Assembly (NCBI GenBank): GCA_963277665.1
Contig: OY728121.1
Coordinates: 1,654,700,062 to 1,654,764,061, forward strand
DNA length: 64,000 nucleotides
Direction of reading: 5' to 3'
Source: Viscum album
Lineage: Eukaryota > Streptophyta > Magnoliopsida > Santalales > Viscaceae
Position numbers and translations under genes: made by a program. Below the pieces are notes generated by a model. The model worked only from the letters and a program-made list of their open reading frames with translations. It was not told the DNA's origin and made no database searches. This document shows, one piece after another, positions 21,637 to 32,835 of this stretch. The first letter of the stretch is position 1, and each line of letters begins with the position of its first letter.

Positions 21637-22957
21637 CCACCCAAGATCCCACTTTATCCTCACTCAAAGCCCTTTAAGTTCGTCCAACCTCTGCCCTAGT
21701 CTCTCTAGAATCCTCCCAAGGTGCCCCAATCTCCCAAGAAGCCTCTCACAAGCCTCTCTCTAGCCTTTGGAAGCACAATTCCAAGTAAGGGGTTTTCTTC
21801 CTTTCTCATTTTTGTCAATTTTATTTAAGTCGTATTGCCCTTTTAATTTCAATTATGAATGTTGGGGTATGGTTTTTCACCTCTCCCATACTTCCCTCTT
21901 ATTGTTTTAATGATGGGATACCCCTTTCTCTCTCATTAAAATCCTCCCATGTACACCCGTTACTATGCCGAAATTCTGAAAGAAACCTTTTTCTCCTCTT
22001 TTATATTCAAGCAATACTTTTGTATCATGAATATAAATTCCTTTTCAATTGTTGGGACATGTATCTATATGACCTCCTTACTGTCCATTACATGTAAATA
22101 TTATGAGGAACCCCTTTCTCTCTCATCAACTTTTTTTATGAATTCTTATGTCACGCCGTTACGCTGCCGAAATCACACCGATTTTCTAAGCCAATGTCAT
22201 TGTGTAGTGAATACCATGCCCATTTCTCCATCAAGGGTATTCACATTTATGCACATTTACTTATTGATTATAAAGATTCATGTATGAATTCCACATTCCT
22301 TTATCGTGGAATAAATGTTTATGTTTTATGAATCCATGTTTTATGATCCATGTGGCACACTTATGCATGAAATGAAATGTTTAAGAAGGGTGCGCCCTTT
22401 ATAGCGCTTCAATGTATTGGGTAAAGTATAGTATCATGATACGTCATGTGCAATGAGTTTTTACTCATGCTAATTCAAGTGCAACGAGGGCTTACTCGTG
22501 CTTCAAGTGCAATGAGGGTTTACTCATGCTCCATGTGCAATGAGCCTTGGCTCATGCTAATTCAATGTTAAGTGTTGTTGCCACATTTCCATGTTATGAT
22601 TATCATGCTTTATCATGCCTTTATGTTCATGTTTCTCTTATGCTCAATTGATATGCCTATTGCCTAACATGTATTGTACTCTTCATGTTATTCATTGTGT
22701 ACTCCCTTACTGGGCTTTATAGCTCACCCTTTTCTTATGCATGTCCTCTGGTTATCCCATGCAATGCTAAGTACGAAGGAATGTAGTGGTCATGTAAAGG
22801 AAGTTTTCAATAAAGATGTTGTATTTCAAGTTTAAAGTCTTTATGTAATGATCCTAAGCCCCAAAGACACTAAACCTCTCGATCCTTTTTGTCGTATCAA
22901 GTGAAGTTTTATGTAATAAAGCATGTTTAAGTTGTAATAAAAAGCAGGGTTGTCATA

Positions 22958-22962
22958 CTTAC
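22958..22962. repeat. Target-site duplication CTTAC (right)
   Basis: Second copy of the 5-bp duplication. The Tat LTR resumes immediately with GCTCTGAGG. Confidence 0.93.
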
Positions 22963-23094
22963 GCTCTGAGGCAGACCATAATGGTGGTTGTGAACCGATG
23001 CGGAGGGTTCGGAACAACTGAGTGATGGGCTTGAGCCTCATGGAGGCTTCCTACGTACCATGCGTTAGGACGGATCAAAGTCCATGTAGTTTGG

Positions 23095-23365
23095 GGCATA
23101 CAGTTTAACGTCATGAGGGACGAGGGCATACAGTTTAATGTCATGTAGGACGGGATCATACAGTTTAACATCATGCAGGATGAGGTCATACAGTTTAACG
23201 TCATGCACGATGAGATCATATAGTTTAACATCATGCGGGACGAGGGCATACAGTTTAACGTCATGCGGGATGAGGGCATACAGTTTAACGTCATGCGGGA
23301 TGAGATCATACAGTTTAACATCATGCAGTATGAGGGCATACAGTTTAACGTCATGCGGTACGAGG
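23095..23365. repeat. 30-bp tandem array in Tat 3' LTR
   Basis: Nine head-to-tail units with core ATACAGTTTAACGTCATGCG. The same nine-unit array is in the other LTR at 43707-43975. Related single motifs (CAGTTTAAGGTCATG) recur in the internal non-coding region. Confidence 0.9.
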
Positions 23366-24837
23366 AATTTTGGGCTTACGCTCTGAGGCATCCCAAAGTG
23401 TTAGCGAGTTGACGTGAAGAAGTCGGAATGACCGGGTGGTGGGCTTGAATCTCATGGAGGCTTCCTACGTACCATGCGTTGGCAGGGATCAAAGTCCTCG
23501 TAGTTCGCTGGGATGGGGCTTACGCTCTGAGGCGGCCCATAGGAGGATTTCATGGTCGATGCTTACTCTAAGCCCACATGAGTCATGCTCGGTGTCAGAA
23601 ATAAGAGACAGCAGGAACCAAACGATCACGTCGCAAAGGGTGCGTCCGTGAGAAGCGAAAAGGGGCTTACGTGTTGAGCGGCCCAAAGAGGAAACAGGGT
23701 CTTACACGTGGTTAGTGGCCCTTTTTGCCGGGGCTTACTCCAGGATGGAGGCCTGTGGTGCGATAAAGCACAGTGGGAAAGGGGCTCCACTGGCCTTGGC
23801 AGTGGGGAAGTATGGAGGTGCATGGGTGAAACCTTCCGCAAGAGAGGCTAGGGGCTTACGCTCTGAGGCAGCCCTTCCCCCATTGAAAAACGCCACTATA
23901 AAATGAGTATATCATTCCATGTGAGGAAGAATCCATTCCCGTGGAGATGAGAGGCATAAAGAATGTTCGAGCCGGGGGGACCCTGCGTGCGAGTCATGGG
24001 GTCGGACCACAGTTTAACGTCATGTGTTAAGGAAGAGGTGCTTGGCAGTTTAACGTCCTGCAGCTCGAACGAGGTGGGTTAGCTCCACACCCCTAGGGCT
24101 TACATGCCCAACACCCTCTACCCCTTGTGGGAAGGAAGGTGTCGGCAAGGTCGTAGTGAAGGGGGGCTGCAGGGCGAACCATCGAGGGGTCCATGTTAGC
24201 GTGGCTATGAGAAGAAGCAATAGCTGTTAGCGTGCCTAGGTGAAGAAGCATAAGGCAAAGCAACGCAATGGGAAACACCGCCCAAGGGACCTTGAGGTTA
24301 CTTCGTACGAGCCTAGAAGGTCGTACGGGAAAACAACGCATGGCGTGCATGCCCGGTACGGAAGACATCGGGCGCCGGCGTAGAGAGGCACCCAAGGGGC
24401 GTCAAGGTGAGGGGTCTTGGGTTTTGCATGCAAAGAGAAGGTTTGCGCGCAAAACAACGGGATGGAACGCAATTGGGGCAGAAGGATAGCGCGGGAATAG
24501 GGGATTGCGTGCAAAGGGCTTGGATTGCACGCGGGGGCAATAGCCGATCCCTAAGTCATGGAAAAACCTATCAGAGGGATTGTGCGCAATTTGGAAGGTA
24601 TGGCATGCAATTGGAAGGGATTGCGTGCAAGGGTCAAGGATTGTGTGCAAAGGAAGAACCCAGAGGAGTTGGCAAATTCACTGAAGCCAGTGGGGTTGCA
24701 CGCAAAGGCGAACCCCGGGGAAAGGTTGCATGAAAAAAGGAATTACCTGGAAGTCATCTTGCGCGCGCGGGAGTCCGAATTGCACGCACAGGAGCTGGTC
24801 CGAATTCCTCAACCCTGAAATGGTTGAGGTCTCCTTC

Positions 24838-24845
24838 TATTTATA
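24838..24845 (-). promoter_or_regulatory. TATA box of Tat 3' LTR
   Basis: The minus strand reads GCCTATAAATAGAAGG. It matches 45451-45458 in the 5' LTR. U3 would be only about 300 bp, leaving almost 2.9 kb of R and U5. Confidence 0.7.
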
Positions 24846-25135
24846 GGCATTCACCATCGCATAATCCAGGCGGCGCGTGAAATCTTCCATGCCAGGACTA
24901 GTCGGCGCGCAAGGCTTCCCCGCGCGGAACCGGTCACACAAATGTCCATGCCACGCCGGTTCTTTTTCGTGAATCCCGGGAGGCCTTCGCGCCAACATCA
25001 TTTCTTCGCACAAGTCCTCCTTAATTTCGTGCACCACTTCCAGGTCCTCCAGACCGGGTATCTGAGTCCAAATATGAATTCGATCCATCTGTTCGAAACT
25101 TCCTCTAGGAGTTACAGACTTTTTTGGCGTCTAAA

Positions 25136-25147
25136 ATTCCCCCCCTT
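25136..25147 (-). promoter_or_regulatory. Polypurine tract of Tat element
   Basis: The minus strand reads AAGGGGGGGAAT directly before the 3' LTR. This confirms that the element is transcribed from the minus strand. Confidence 0.85.
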
Positions 25148-25307
25148 GGAATTGTATCGGTGAGAGATCGCAATGATCGGATTATGAGGGAAACGCTGAA
25201 GCAGTGCATCTCCTGGGAATTTTGCGCGCAAAAATCCGACGGGGTGCGCAAAATGAAGGATCAGCGCGGAATTCGCTTTCCGCGCGGCGCGGAACCCTGG
25301 ACTCACC

Positions 25308-25316
25308 TATAAAAAT
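25308..25316 (+). promoter_or_regulatory. TATA box for the antisense gene of the Tat element
   Basis: TATAAAAAT in the context CTCACCTATAAAAATGGGC on the plus strand, 290 bp before the ATG at 25599. It lies in CpG-rich sequence with TTGCGCGCAA-like motifs on both sides. It would drive a transcript opposite to gag-pol. Confidence 0.6.
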
Positions 25317-28087
25317 GGGCACTGGGTCCCAAGTTCCATACTCAAGCTTTTCTGCGCGATAGGCATAACACTCTCATGCATGAAATTACTTCCGCGGCTG
25401 CGCGTAAACACGCTTTGGCAGCATGTAATTCCTTCTGAATTTCGGCCGCATTTGCGCACCTATTCGGGATATTCCGTGCCTAGTGTGCTGATTGCGTGCC
25501 CAACTCCTGGATTTCATGCCAAAGCTTTAGATTTCGTGCAACTCTCCCTGATTCTGCGCACTTCATCCTGATTTTGCGCAACTCCCGAAATATTCGAGAT
25601 GGCTGCAAACCAAGTTGATGAGGGGGAAGCTGATGATCGTAGAGCCGAAATGGTGGCGAATGAGGAGGTTTATGGCGCCAAGGTGATCATTTCCAACAAC
25701 CTAACCTTGTTCAATCTGCTGACCCCAGCCCAGAAGGAGTATCCCCTATCTGACAACCTCCCGCTCTGGAACTTTGGCATCCTGGAGAAGGTTCCTCTGC
25801 CAGGCTTCGAGGTGGACACACCGTGGTCATGGGTGACCCGGGAGGATGAGCTTACTCGCTACAACATCACCAACAACGGCCATCCTGCCAGGGAAACCAG
25901 GCACATGGATGTATACGTCCTGAACCCGAGGACCATGACCATTACCAGGGATGAGCCTGTCGCAGAGAATTCTTCGGCCCTCTACGCGAGCACGTTCTGT
26001 CAGAGCGTCACAGATGACACTAAGGGCTGGCTGAAAGATTGGGACCTGCGGTCCGGGGGAAACTTTACCAGTGAGTGGTCCTAGACGTTCTGGGTTCGCC
26101 ATACTTGCGACCAGTTTGGGGCCGATCTGCGGCATATTGGCATGTTTGAGGTGGTATGGACGTCGCAGTTCCACTTCCACCATCAACCTGAGCTCGGGCC
26201 GGAGCTATTCACCTGGTGGTCTCCTGATACCAACACATTCCACCTTCACCATGGGGAAGTTGGCATCATCCTCTGGGACGTTCATTGCATCGTAGGTATC
26301 CCACTGGAGGGCTACCAATATGACGAGTTCATTCCTCCAAAGAACACCTAGGAAGACAGGTCACGGACCCCCATGCTGACGTGGCACCTGTTGGAGCTGG
26401 CCAAAGAGAGGCTGGGGGTCAAGGAATTTCTGAAGGACATTGCCTACAAGGGCTGGTTCAGCCAGTTCCTAGAGAAGGATCTGGAAATCAAGATGTCGGG
26501 ATGGGGTAAACGGAGCCCAACCGCGGCTCAGAGGAGCATGGATGGGTCGTATTGGAGGACCCTGGAGGCGGGGCAATACCAATCATGGGGCTACCGTGTC
26601 ATTGAGTCCCAGGACCCGAACATCTGGTACGTCGGGTTCCTCGTCGCCTTCCTAAGAGGGTGGCTCCTGCCGATGCGGGACGCGAGGATGGGCATCCGTC
26701 CAGCAACACTGGTGATGGCGGGCACCATGGCTGCCAACAAATGGTTCAACTTGGGGTTCCCCATTCTGGCCAAGCTGTATGCCATCTTGGGATTCATCTC
26801 ACGAGGGGGGGCGCCTCAGAGGGTATGTGGCCCCTTCCAGATCTTCCATGGCTGGGTGGCGGCTCATCTCGGTGGGTACACTTTCCCAAACGCCATCCAT
26901 CCTCCAGGCAATGGCCTGCGACCGTCCCTGATGAACATCGTCGAGGTGGCACCGATGACGCTCAATGAGGAGGGCGTGAGGATCCACATTGGTAACCACA
27001 CCAACTTCAAATTCAGCTCGTTCCCCGCCCCGATCGGCCAGATGGTGGACAATGGGCGAGGCTCGCTGGAACAGCAGGAGTATTTTCAGAGCATCTGGGG
27101 TGGGGTGCTCGTGGCTCGGATCGACGGGAAGGTGATCTGAGAGCCTTACGTGCCATCCCGATTCGCCAGGAAATTCGGGTGCCTCCAACGAATGTTGAAG
27201 AAGGTATTCACGGCTGTCTGGGAGGAGAATAATCCTTGTGTTCTGCTCCAGATGTGGTTGATGTTCACCACTTTCGGCTCTGGAGATGTCATTACTCTTC
27301 CTCCCACCGGGGTCGACGCTAGCCTAGCAACTGAGTATGTCGAGCACTGGACCATTGCATACCCTAAGGGGCTTTTACGCAAGCGAGTCTGGGAACTCAA
27401 AACTACACGTGCGGAAACTAGGCGGCGGGGGAGCAGACAAGGTGCTGCTAGAAGGGGGAACCTGGGGTGCGTTAGGCAGCGAGGCCTGCGCAGGCTGGGA
27501 CCTCAGCGGTGGGAACATCACACGGTGCCTCCGCGACCTCGTTGACCGTAGGGGGGTCACATGAGGCGGCTAGGGAACTGCCCGGGAAGCAGATAAGGTA
27601 CCTGCTCGAACCTTCCCAAGATGAAATTTTCCTGGCACTGTGGTCGGCCTGGATGACCCTGCGGCAATCACTGGGCATTGAAGCCGTCTGGAAGAAGATA
27701 ATGAAGAATGGGATCCAGTTTCTTGAGGTCGGGCTCATTCGAGTGACCGACAGAGTGAACTTCCATCAGCGGTATGCTTATCTGACAGCCATAGACACAT
27801 ACGCGCGTCAAAGGGGTCGGTGTGCGGAGCCACCTTTCCTAGTGAAAGTGATGCTCGACCAAGAGCATGATCCGGAATTGATGCCGCTGGGAGAAGGCGA
27901 TAGTGACGATGAATCGGAGGGGGAGGAGGATACCGGAGAAGATGAAGGAGAAGGAGAAGATGAAGGAGAAGGTGAAGGAGAAGGAGAACCCGAAGGTGAG
28001 GGATCGTAGGGGGTGGCCTACCAAGGGAGTCTTCGGGAGAGCGGCGAGATTGTCGGCTCTGATCTCGACATAACTGAGATACTCGAG

Positions 28088-28167
28088 GTTTGTCTCTATC
28101 CTTAATCATCTTCCTTATTCGTCCATTCTCTTTTGAAATTTCTAATTCATCTCCCTATCTCACTCAG
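28088..28167 (+). other. Candidate intron 1 of the antisense gene
   Basis: GAG|GTTTGT donor and CTCACTCAG|GAG acceptor, 80 bp, T-rich inside as plant introns are. Codon phase is kept: the frame before (ending ITEILE) joins an open frame after (EHLGADQ). This supports a spliced gene over random open sequence. Confidence 0.55.
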
Positions 28168-28333
28168 GAGCACCTAGGTGCTGATCAGGCGTCCCCAATA
28201 GAGGGAGGAGAGGAACTGGTGGGATAGGATGGGGTTCTAACGCCCATCATTGAATTGACAAGCGCAGAGGAGTCTCCTGTCATGGTAGCTCCTGTAGTGG
28301 TCGGAACACTGGAGGCTGACGCTCTAGGTTACT

Positions 28334-28388
28334 GTAAGTCCCACACTTCACTACTGGTGCTTGTTATCAAAATATCCCAACTAATCAG
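28334..28388 (+). other. Candidate intron 2 of the antisense gene
   Basis: GT donor in TACTGTAAGTCCC, very near consensus, and acceptor AATCAG|GG, 55 bp and AT-richer than its flanks. The length is short for a plant intron and the phase does not fit the following open frame by one base. An indel or another acceptor would be needed. Confidence 0.35.
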
Positions 28389-29315
28389 GGTATGCCTTGC
28401 GCAGTGATCTCAACATTGGAGGCTCGTCGGGCTGCGGAGCCCGGGCCGTCCGTGAGTGGACCAGTGGCGGACATACCACCTCTTTCAGAACATGCTCCCC
28501 GCACTGAGTCGGCCCCGACAATTGGTGAGCAGGGGGCGGCGGACATCAGAGGCGCTATCCTTGAGGTGAGGCCAGAAGCTGAAGGAGTCACAGTCGTTGT
28601 CGGGGTGAGAGAGGAAGGTCGCCCTGACGTCGAGGATCCTATTCCTCATGAAGACATCCCTGAGGCAGATCCTACTGCTGACCTGCTGGCTACATTTCCT
28701 GTGTATCAGCCCGCTGATCCCGAGGAGGTAGACGACTCGGACTCAGAAGCAGCCTAGGAGAGCCGTATGACACGGCGAAAAGGGTGGAAGTGTATCCAGC
28801 ACTTTCTCAGGCAGCCCCAGTCGGATTGGCTGAGGTGGATGGGATCACTTCAGACCTGGCTGCGCTTCCTATGCGCTGGAGGGGCTGACACTCAACGCCT
28901 TCATCTGACGGTCCGTGATTACATGGCCGAGAAGATACGCGAGAGCATCCGGCGCACCGACGTTTCCCAGTGTCGAGAAAGATCAGCGAGCACCCTAGCG
29001 TTTCTGAGGGCGGAGCGGGAGGTCCGGCACCTCGAAGGGTAGGCGGCATAGAATGAGGCATTCATTGCAACGTGCTCTGAGCTCATGGAACAACTGGCGG
29101 CCCAACTGGCTGACGCCTAAGAACAACTGATGGAGGCGAGTCACCAGATGGTCGTACTTCAAACCGAGCGGGCGCAGGCACAAGCTAGGGTTAGAGAGCT
29201 GTGCTCTGCGGCTGCTGATGAAGAGAGGGTCTTCAAGGAGCGAGAAGCAGTCCTGGAGGCTACCATCCAAAGGGTAGCAGCGTTGGAAAGATCAATCCAA
29301 CACGCTGATCCCTAA

Positions 29316-32300
29316 GGGCTCTATTTTGGCCATCTCATGAACTTTTTCTTCCACTGCTTAACATTTTGATCTGATGTAGGGACCAATATATTTATTTGTA
29401 CCTTTGGTTTAATATGCTCAACCATGATCTATCACTTCGTGGGAGAGTCAACTAAGCTTCAGCCATCTGACATCGGGCCTGGATCTCTGAGGAGGAGAGG
29501 GAGGTCCAGCCGACGGGGGGAACCTCAGACCGATCAATGTATCGTCTCCTCAACGTGCCCTAACACACGAGCGGGGAAATTCCGGGGGCATTGAAATCTA
29601 TCTGAACATAGGGAGATAAAATTTGAATTATGTTACCCGAATTCGGAACACTATGAAGGTGGTATGGTGATGGAAGATAACTGATGACCGTAGCGAAAAC
29701 ACAGCATCCATGTCATGTTGGCCTGAAATGGGGACAATAAATGAGGGCTGACCGCTGACCATGTTCTAAACACGGGGCCTAACTCAAATATTGTCAATCA
29801 GTCTTCCGGAACGTTGGCCCAGGACAGTAGGCGGACGGTAGGTCAATCATCCATATTGCTATAATAGGCGGACCAAAGGTCTATCATCTATATTGTCATA
29901 GCAGGCGGACCAAAGTCTATCATCCATACTGTTAGGGGGTCCCATCAAACATGACCAGTCTTCCAGGATGTTGGCCCAAGACAGTAGGCGGACCGTAGGT
30001 CAATCATCCATATTTCTACAATAGGCGGACCAAAGGTCTATCATCCATATTGTTATAGCAGGTGGACCAAAGTCTATCATCCATACTGTTAGGGGGTCCC
30101 ATTAGACATGAAAGAGGATGAATATCTGAATAAAGGGGCACGCAAAGCGTGGAAAGTGGAGTGGTGGTTTTTTCGAACAGAGTCCAATACTCCCAAAATT
30201 GTGCCACCATGGAAGAGGCGCATTAGGCGGACGTACCAACCTGGTCACGGATCGTCCCAATTTTCAGACAGGACCTCTCTGGAGAGAGAACTGTCGCTTC
30301 CCACCATCACTATGGGGCATCCCGAACTTATTCGGGGTAGATGTTGTGATTACACAATTCCCCAAGAAGTCAAGTCGAGGGGCCGACGGTAAGGAGGGAT
30401 GAGATTTGGTAATCCTTGGGGCTGGACCCAAGATGAAATGTCCAGGCATTCCTACGTATCCCTTTAGGATGGGAATCAATCCAGACGTAGTTCTTAGGAG
30501 ATCTTAGTTTATGGTCTTAGAACTCGGACCCAAGGGGCCCAAATATAGGGCAAAATGCAGTTTAGGGTCATGTAGGACCGTGAAAGGATCTTAGTTTTAG
30601 GTCTTAGAACTCGGACCCAAGGATAAGGGGAATGGGAGACACATGGTAAAGCGGTTGTGAAACCCGACGTGAATGAGGGAGAGGCCCTGCTTACTATGTG
30701 CTCCTAGGGACGTGTTTAGGTCGAGGGACCGAACACAAAAAGTTAGGCTAGGCCCATGGGAAAGTGCCCAGGCGCTCCTATGTATCTCATAAGGATGAGA
30801 ATTAAGCCATACGTAGTTATTGAGAGGTAGCATGGCACGACATGGTGCCTGCGCAAAGGACGAAGGAGATGTGCGGGTCTATCCCTCACGCCAAAAGAAG
30901 CGGCATTTTGATATATATTGTTTTTCCTTGAAGGTGGATGGTTTTTCTTTTGTGGGGAGACCGGCCTAGGGTAGAAATTCCTGGCGTCTCCACAATAATC
31001 AAACCATAACAGGCGTTGAAAAACGGTATGGAAATTGACCAATACCCGATGTGATGTCCCCCATGGGGAGGTCATCACAATGTAGTGCTATTTTTCGTCA
31101 TGCGGCCAGGACGATATCATCACAGTTTATGGTCTTGTGGTAGGACCAAACAGCACAGTTTAAGGTCGTATGGTTTGGACCTGGGGAATACGCATGATGC
31201 GATGAGGCATACCTGATGTGAACAAGGACATAATCCCATGACATTACTACGTGCGACTCCGAGAGATGAGCCTCGGGCCAAGGGGCCAGCGAGGGTTCAA
31301 CAATCAGGGGGGGAAGGAGATGCTAGCTCCCAGTTAAGATGGGCCTGAAACGCAATGTTTGGGAGACTCCTCGTTTCCCATGGGAATGAGGGTCAAGCTG
31401 CACACAATCCTTAGAGAAAAAACCCAAGCACATACTCTAGCGCTCAGATCGCGGGATCCCCGAGAGACACCGTTACGCAGCTTGGTCCGTCTGACGTGTG
31501 GGGGTGCACTGAGGGTTAGTGCAAGGAGTGTTGAGATTCCACCTTGGCACGGTGGGGTGGAACATAATGTGAATCATGAAACCAACATTTAGGGCCCAAA
31601 GGAACCGGCATGACGACTGAGGATTACTGCTGACCATGTTCGCAACACAGCATCCTATCGTGTTAGCCTAAAGATAGGGGAAAACAAATGAGTATCAACC
31701 ACTGACCATATTCAAAACGTGGGATTTGTATCAATTTTTTTCTCGGAACCCTCGGGGGTGTTGGCCCATGATGGTAGGAGAGCCCTTAGGTGTTGTATCC
31801 AGGTCGTTTTTTGGGGGTCCCTTCGGGTGTGAGAGATAATGAGTGCCCAGATGAAAGGGAGCATGAAGCTTGTAAAGTGGACAAAAACTTACCTAAGTCG
31901 AATATGACACTCCAGGTCATAGACCAGAGTACTCTAAACACATTAGCAGACCATTGGAAAGGGTTGAAGGGCTTGGTTTGAGAGCGGCCAAAAGATGGCG
32001 GATTCCCGGGAGGAGGGGGGGCATGGTGCCAAAGACCCTGTATCACACCTATATATGCCCCCGCGGGGAAGGATAGGCCAAAAGACCGAGGTGACCGGGA
32101 GATCATGGGATCTCTCAAGAGATGGGGTTGGACCTGAAATCTAGGTGTTTAGGCAGTCCTACGTATCCCATAAGGATGGGAATCAATCCACACGTAGTTC
32201 TTGAAGTACAGTTTAACGTCATGTAGGACGATAAGAAGTATTTCTTCCAAGGAGTGTGCATGGCGCGGTGGGTAACCCATCATGAATGAGGGAATAATCC

Positions 32301-32835
32301 CGCACCACATGCTCTAGGTGAAGGCTAGGGATGAGAGGCCCGAGAAGGCCAAGGGGCCTGAGGCTGGGCCTCAGTCAGGGATGCCTAACCAGCCTGCAGT
32401 TTAAAGTCTTGCAGTGAGGACGGGCATGTAGTTTAAGTTCATTCTAGACCTTAAGGGTCTTAGTTTAAGGTCTTATAACTTGGACCAAAGGGGCCCAAGC
32501 ATGGGGCCAAGTGTAGTTTAAGGTCGTGCTGGACCACAATCTAGTTTAAGGTCATGGGGGACCGTGGTTGCAGTTTAGGGTCATGTAGGACCAGGTGCAG
32601 TTTAGGGTCATGCGGGACCACGGAAGGATCTTAGTTTTAGGTCTTATAACTCGGACCCAAGGGGCCCAAGCATGGGGCCAAGTGTAGTTTAAGGTCGTTA
32701 TATACCTCAATCTAGTTTAAGGTCATGGGGGACCGTGGTTGAAGTTTAAGGTCATGCAGGACCAGGTGCAGTTTAGGGTCATACGGGACCGTGGAAGGAT
32801 ATTAGTTTTAGGTCTTAGAACTCGAACCCAAGGAT
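29316..32835. repeat. Repeat-rich non-coding 3' region of Tat element
   Basis: 3.5 kb with no convincing gene, between the antisense gene and integrase. Recurrent modules are AGTTTAAGGTCATG (at least ten variants, dense at 32390-32780), TTTTAGGTCTTAGAACTCGG (30595, 32635, 32810) and an inverted-repeat module CCTACGTATCC...ACGTAGTTC (30450, 30777, 32158). The same modules occur in both LTRs. Variable, tandem-repeat-rich 3' regions are known in Tat/Ogre elements as a source of satellites. Confidence 0.75.
29801..30111. repeat. 157-bp tandem duplication
   Basis: Two units (29801-29957 and 29958 to about 30111), each opening GTCTTCC and then TTGGCCCA, and each containing three inner repeats of TAGGCGGACC with ATCATCCATA. 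So there is a smaller period inside a larger one. Confidence 0.85.

Larger units (their letters stand above)
12608..22957 (+). mobile_element. Complete Tekay/Del-like chromovirus nested in the Tat 3' LTR
   Basis: A full-length Ty3/gypsy element of 10,350 bp with two 2654-bp LTRs, tRNA-iMet primer site, one gag-pol frame ending in a chromodomain, and a polypurine tract. It is flanked by the duplication CTTAC. The start TGTAACGACC and very long LTRs fit the Tekay/Del clade. I count 49 differences between the two LTRs (about 98.2% identity), so it is much younger than the Tat element it sits in. Three in-frame stops make it non-autonomous today. Confidence 0.93.
20304..22957 (+). mobile_element. 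3' LTR of chromovirus
   Basis: 2654 bp, the same length as the 5' LTR, beginning TGTAACGAACC and ending GGTTGTCATA. TATA box at 21628-21636, hairpin array at 22447-22556. Half of the differences to the 5' LTR are A/C or G/T exchanges. Confidence 0.92.
22963..25135 (-). mobile_element. 3' LTR of Tat element, second part
   Basis: 2173 bp, equivalent to 43576-45748. It holds a 30-bp tandem array (23095-23365), a TATA box on the minus strand (24838-24845) and a CpG-rich part full of TTGCGCGCAA-like palindromes (about 24420-25135). It ends CTAAA where the other LTR has CTACA. The polypurine tract follows. Confidence 0.88.
25599..29315 (+). pseudogene. Antisense plant-mobile-domain-like gene in Tat element
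   Basis: One plus-strand frame runs from ATG 25599 to about 27420 with only three in-frame stops (26082, 26349, 27138). A frame change follows and the open part continues at 27509-28009. The block FHLHHGEVGIILWDVHC with IVGIPLEGY (about 26240-26310) resembles the plant mobile domain (aminotransferase-like, PMD) signature, so the product is PMD-like by motif. Next come a Trp/Pro-rich part, an acidic Glu/Gly/Asp tail (27893-28006), a candidate intron (28088-28167), a Pro/Ala/Glu-rich part and a Leu/Glu/Ala coiled coil (about 29060-29310). Antisense extra ORFs are known in Tat elements. The function of PMD in them is unknown; a host-derived or regulatory role is inference. Confidence 0.72.

Noticed and set aside
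22959..23391. Repetitive ORFs on both strands (about 80-130 residues, VKLYALIPHD-like periods), and the same at 43644-44061
   Set aside because: The 30-bp repeat unit is a multiple of three without stops, so long frames arise in all directions. They lie in LTR sequence.
24093..25312. Many 60-110 residue ORFs on both strands of the CpG-rich LTR part (also 44239-45740)
   Set aside because: They overlap in opposite frames and follow the palindromic GCGC motifs; stop-poor GC-rich DNA explains them.
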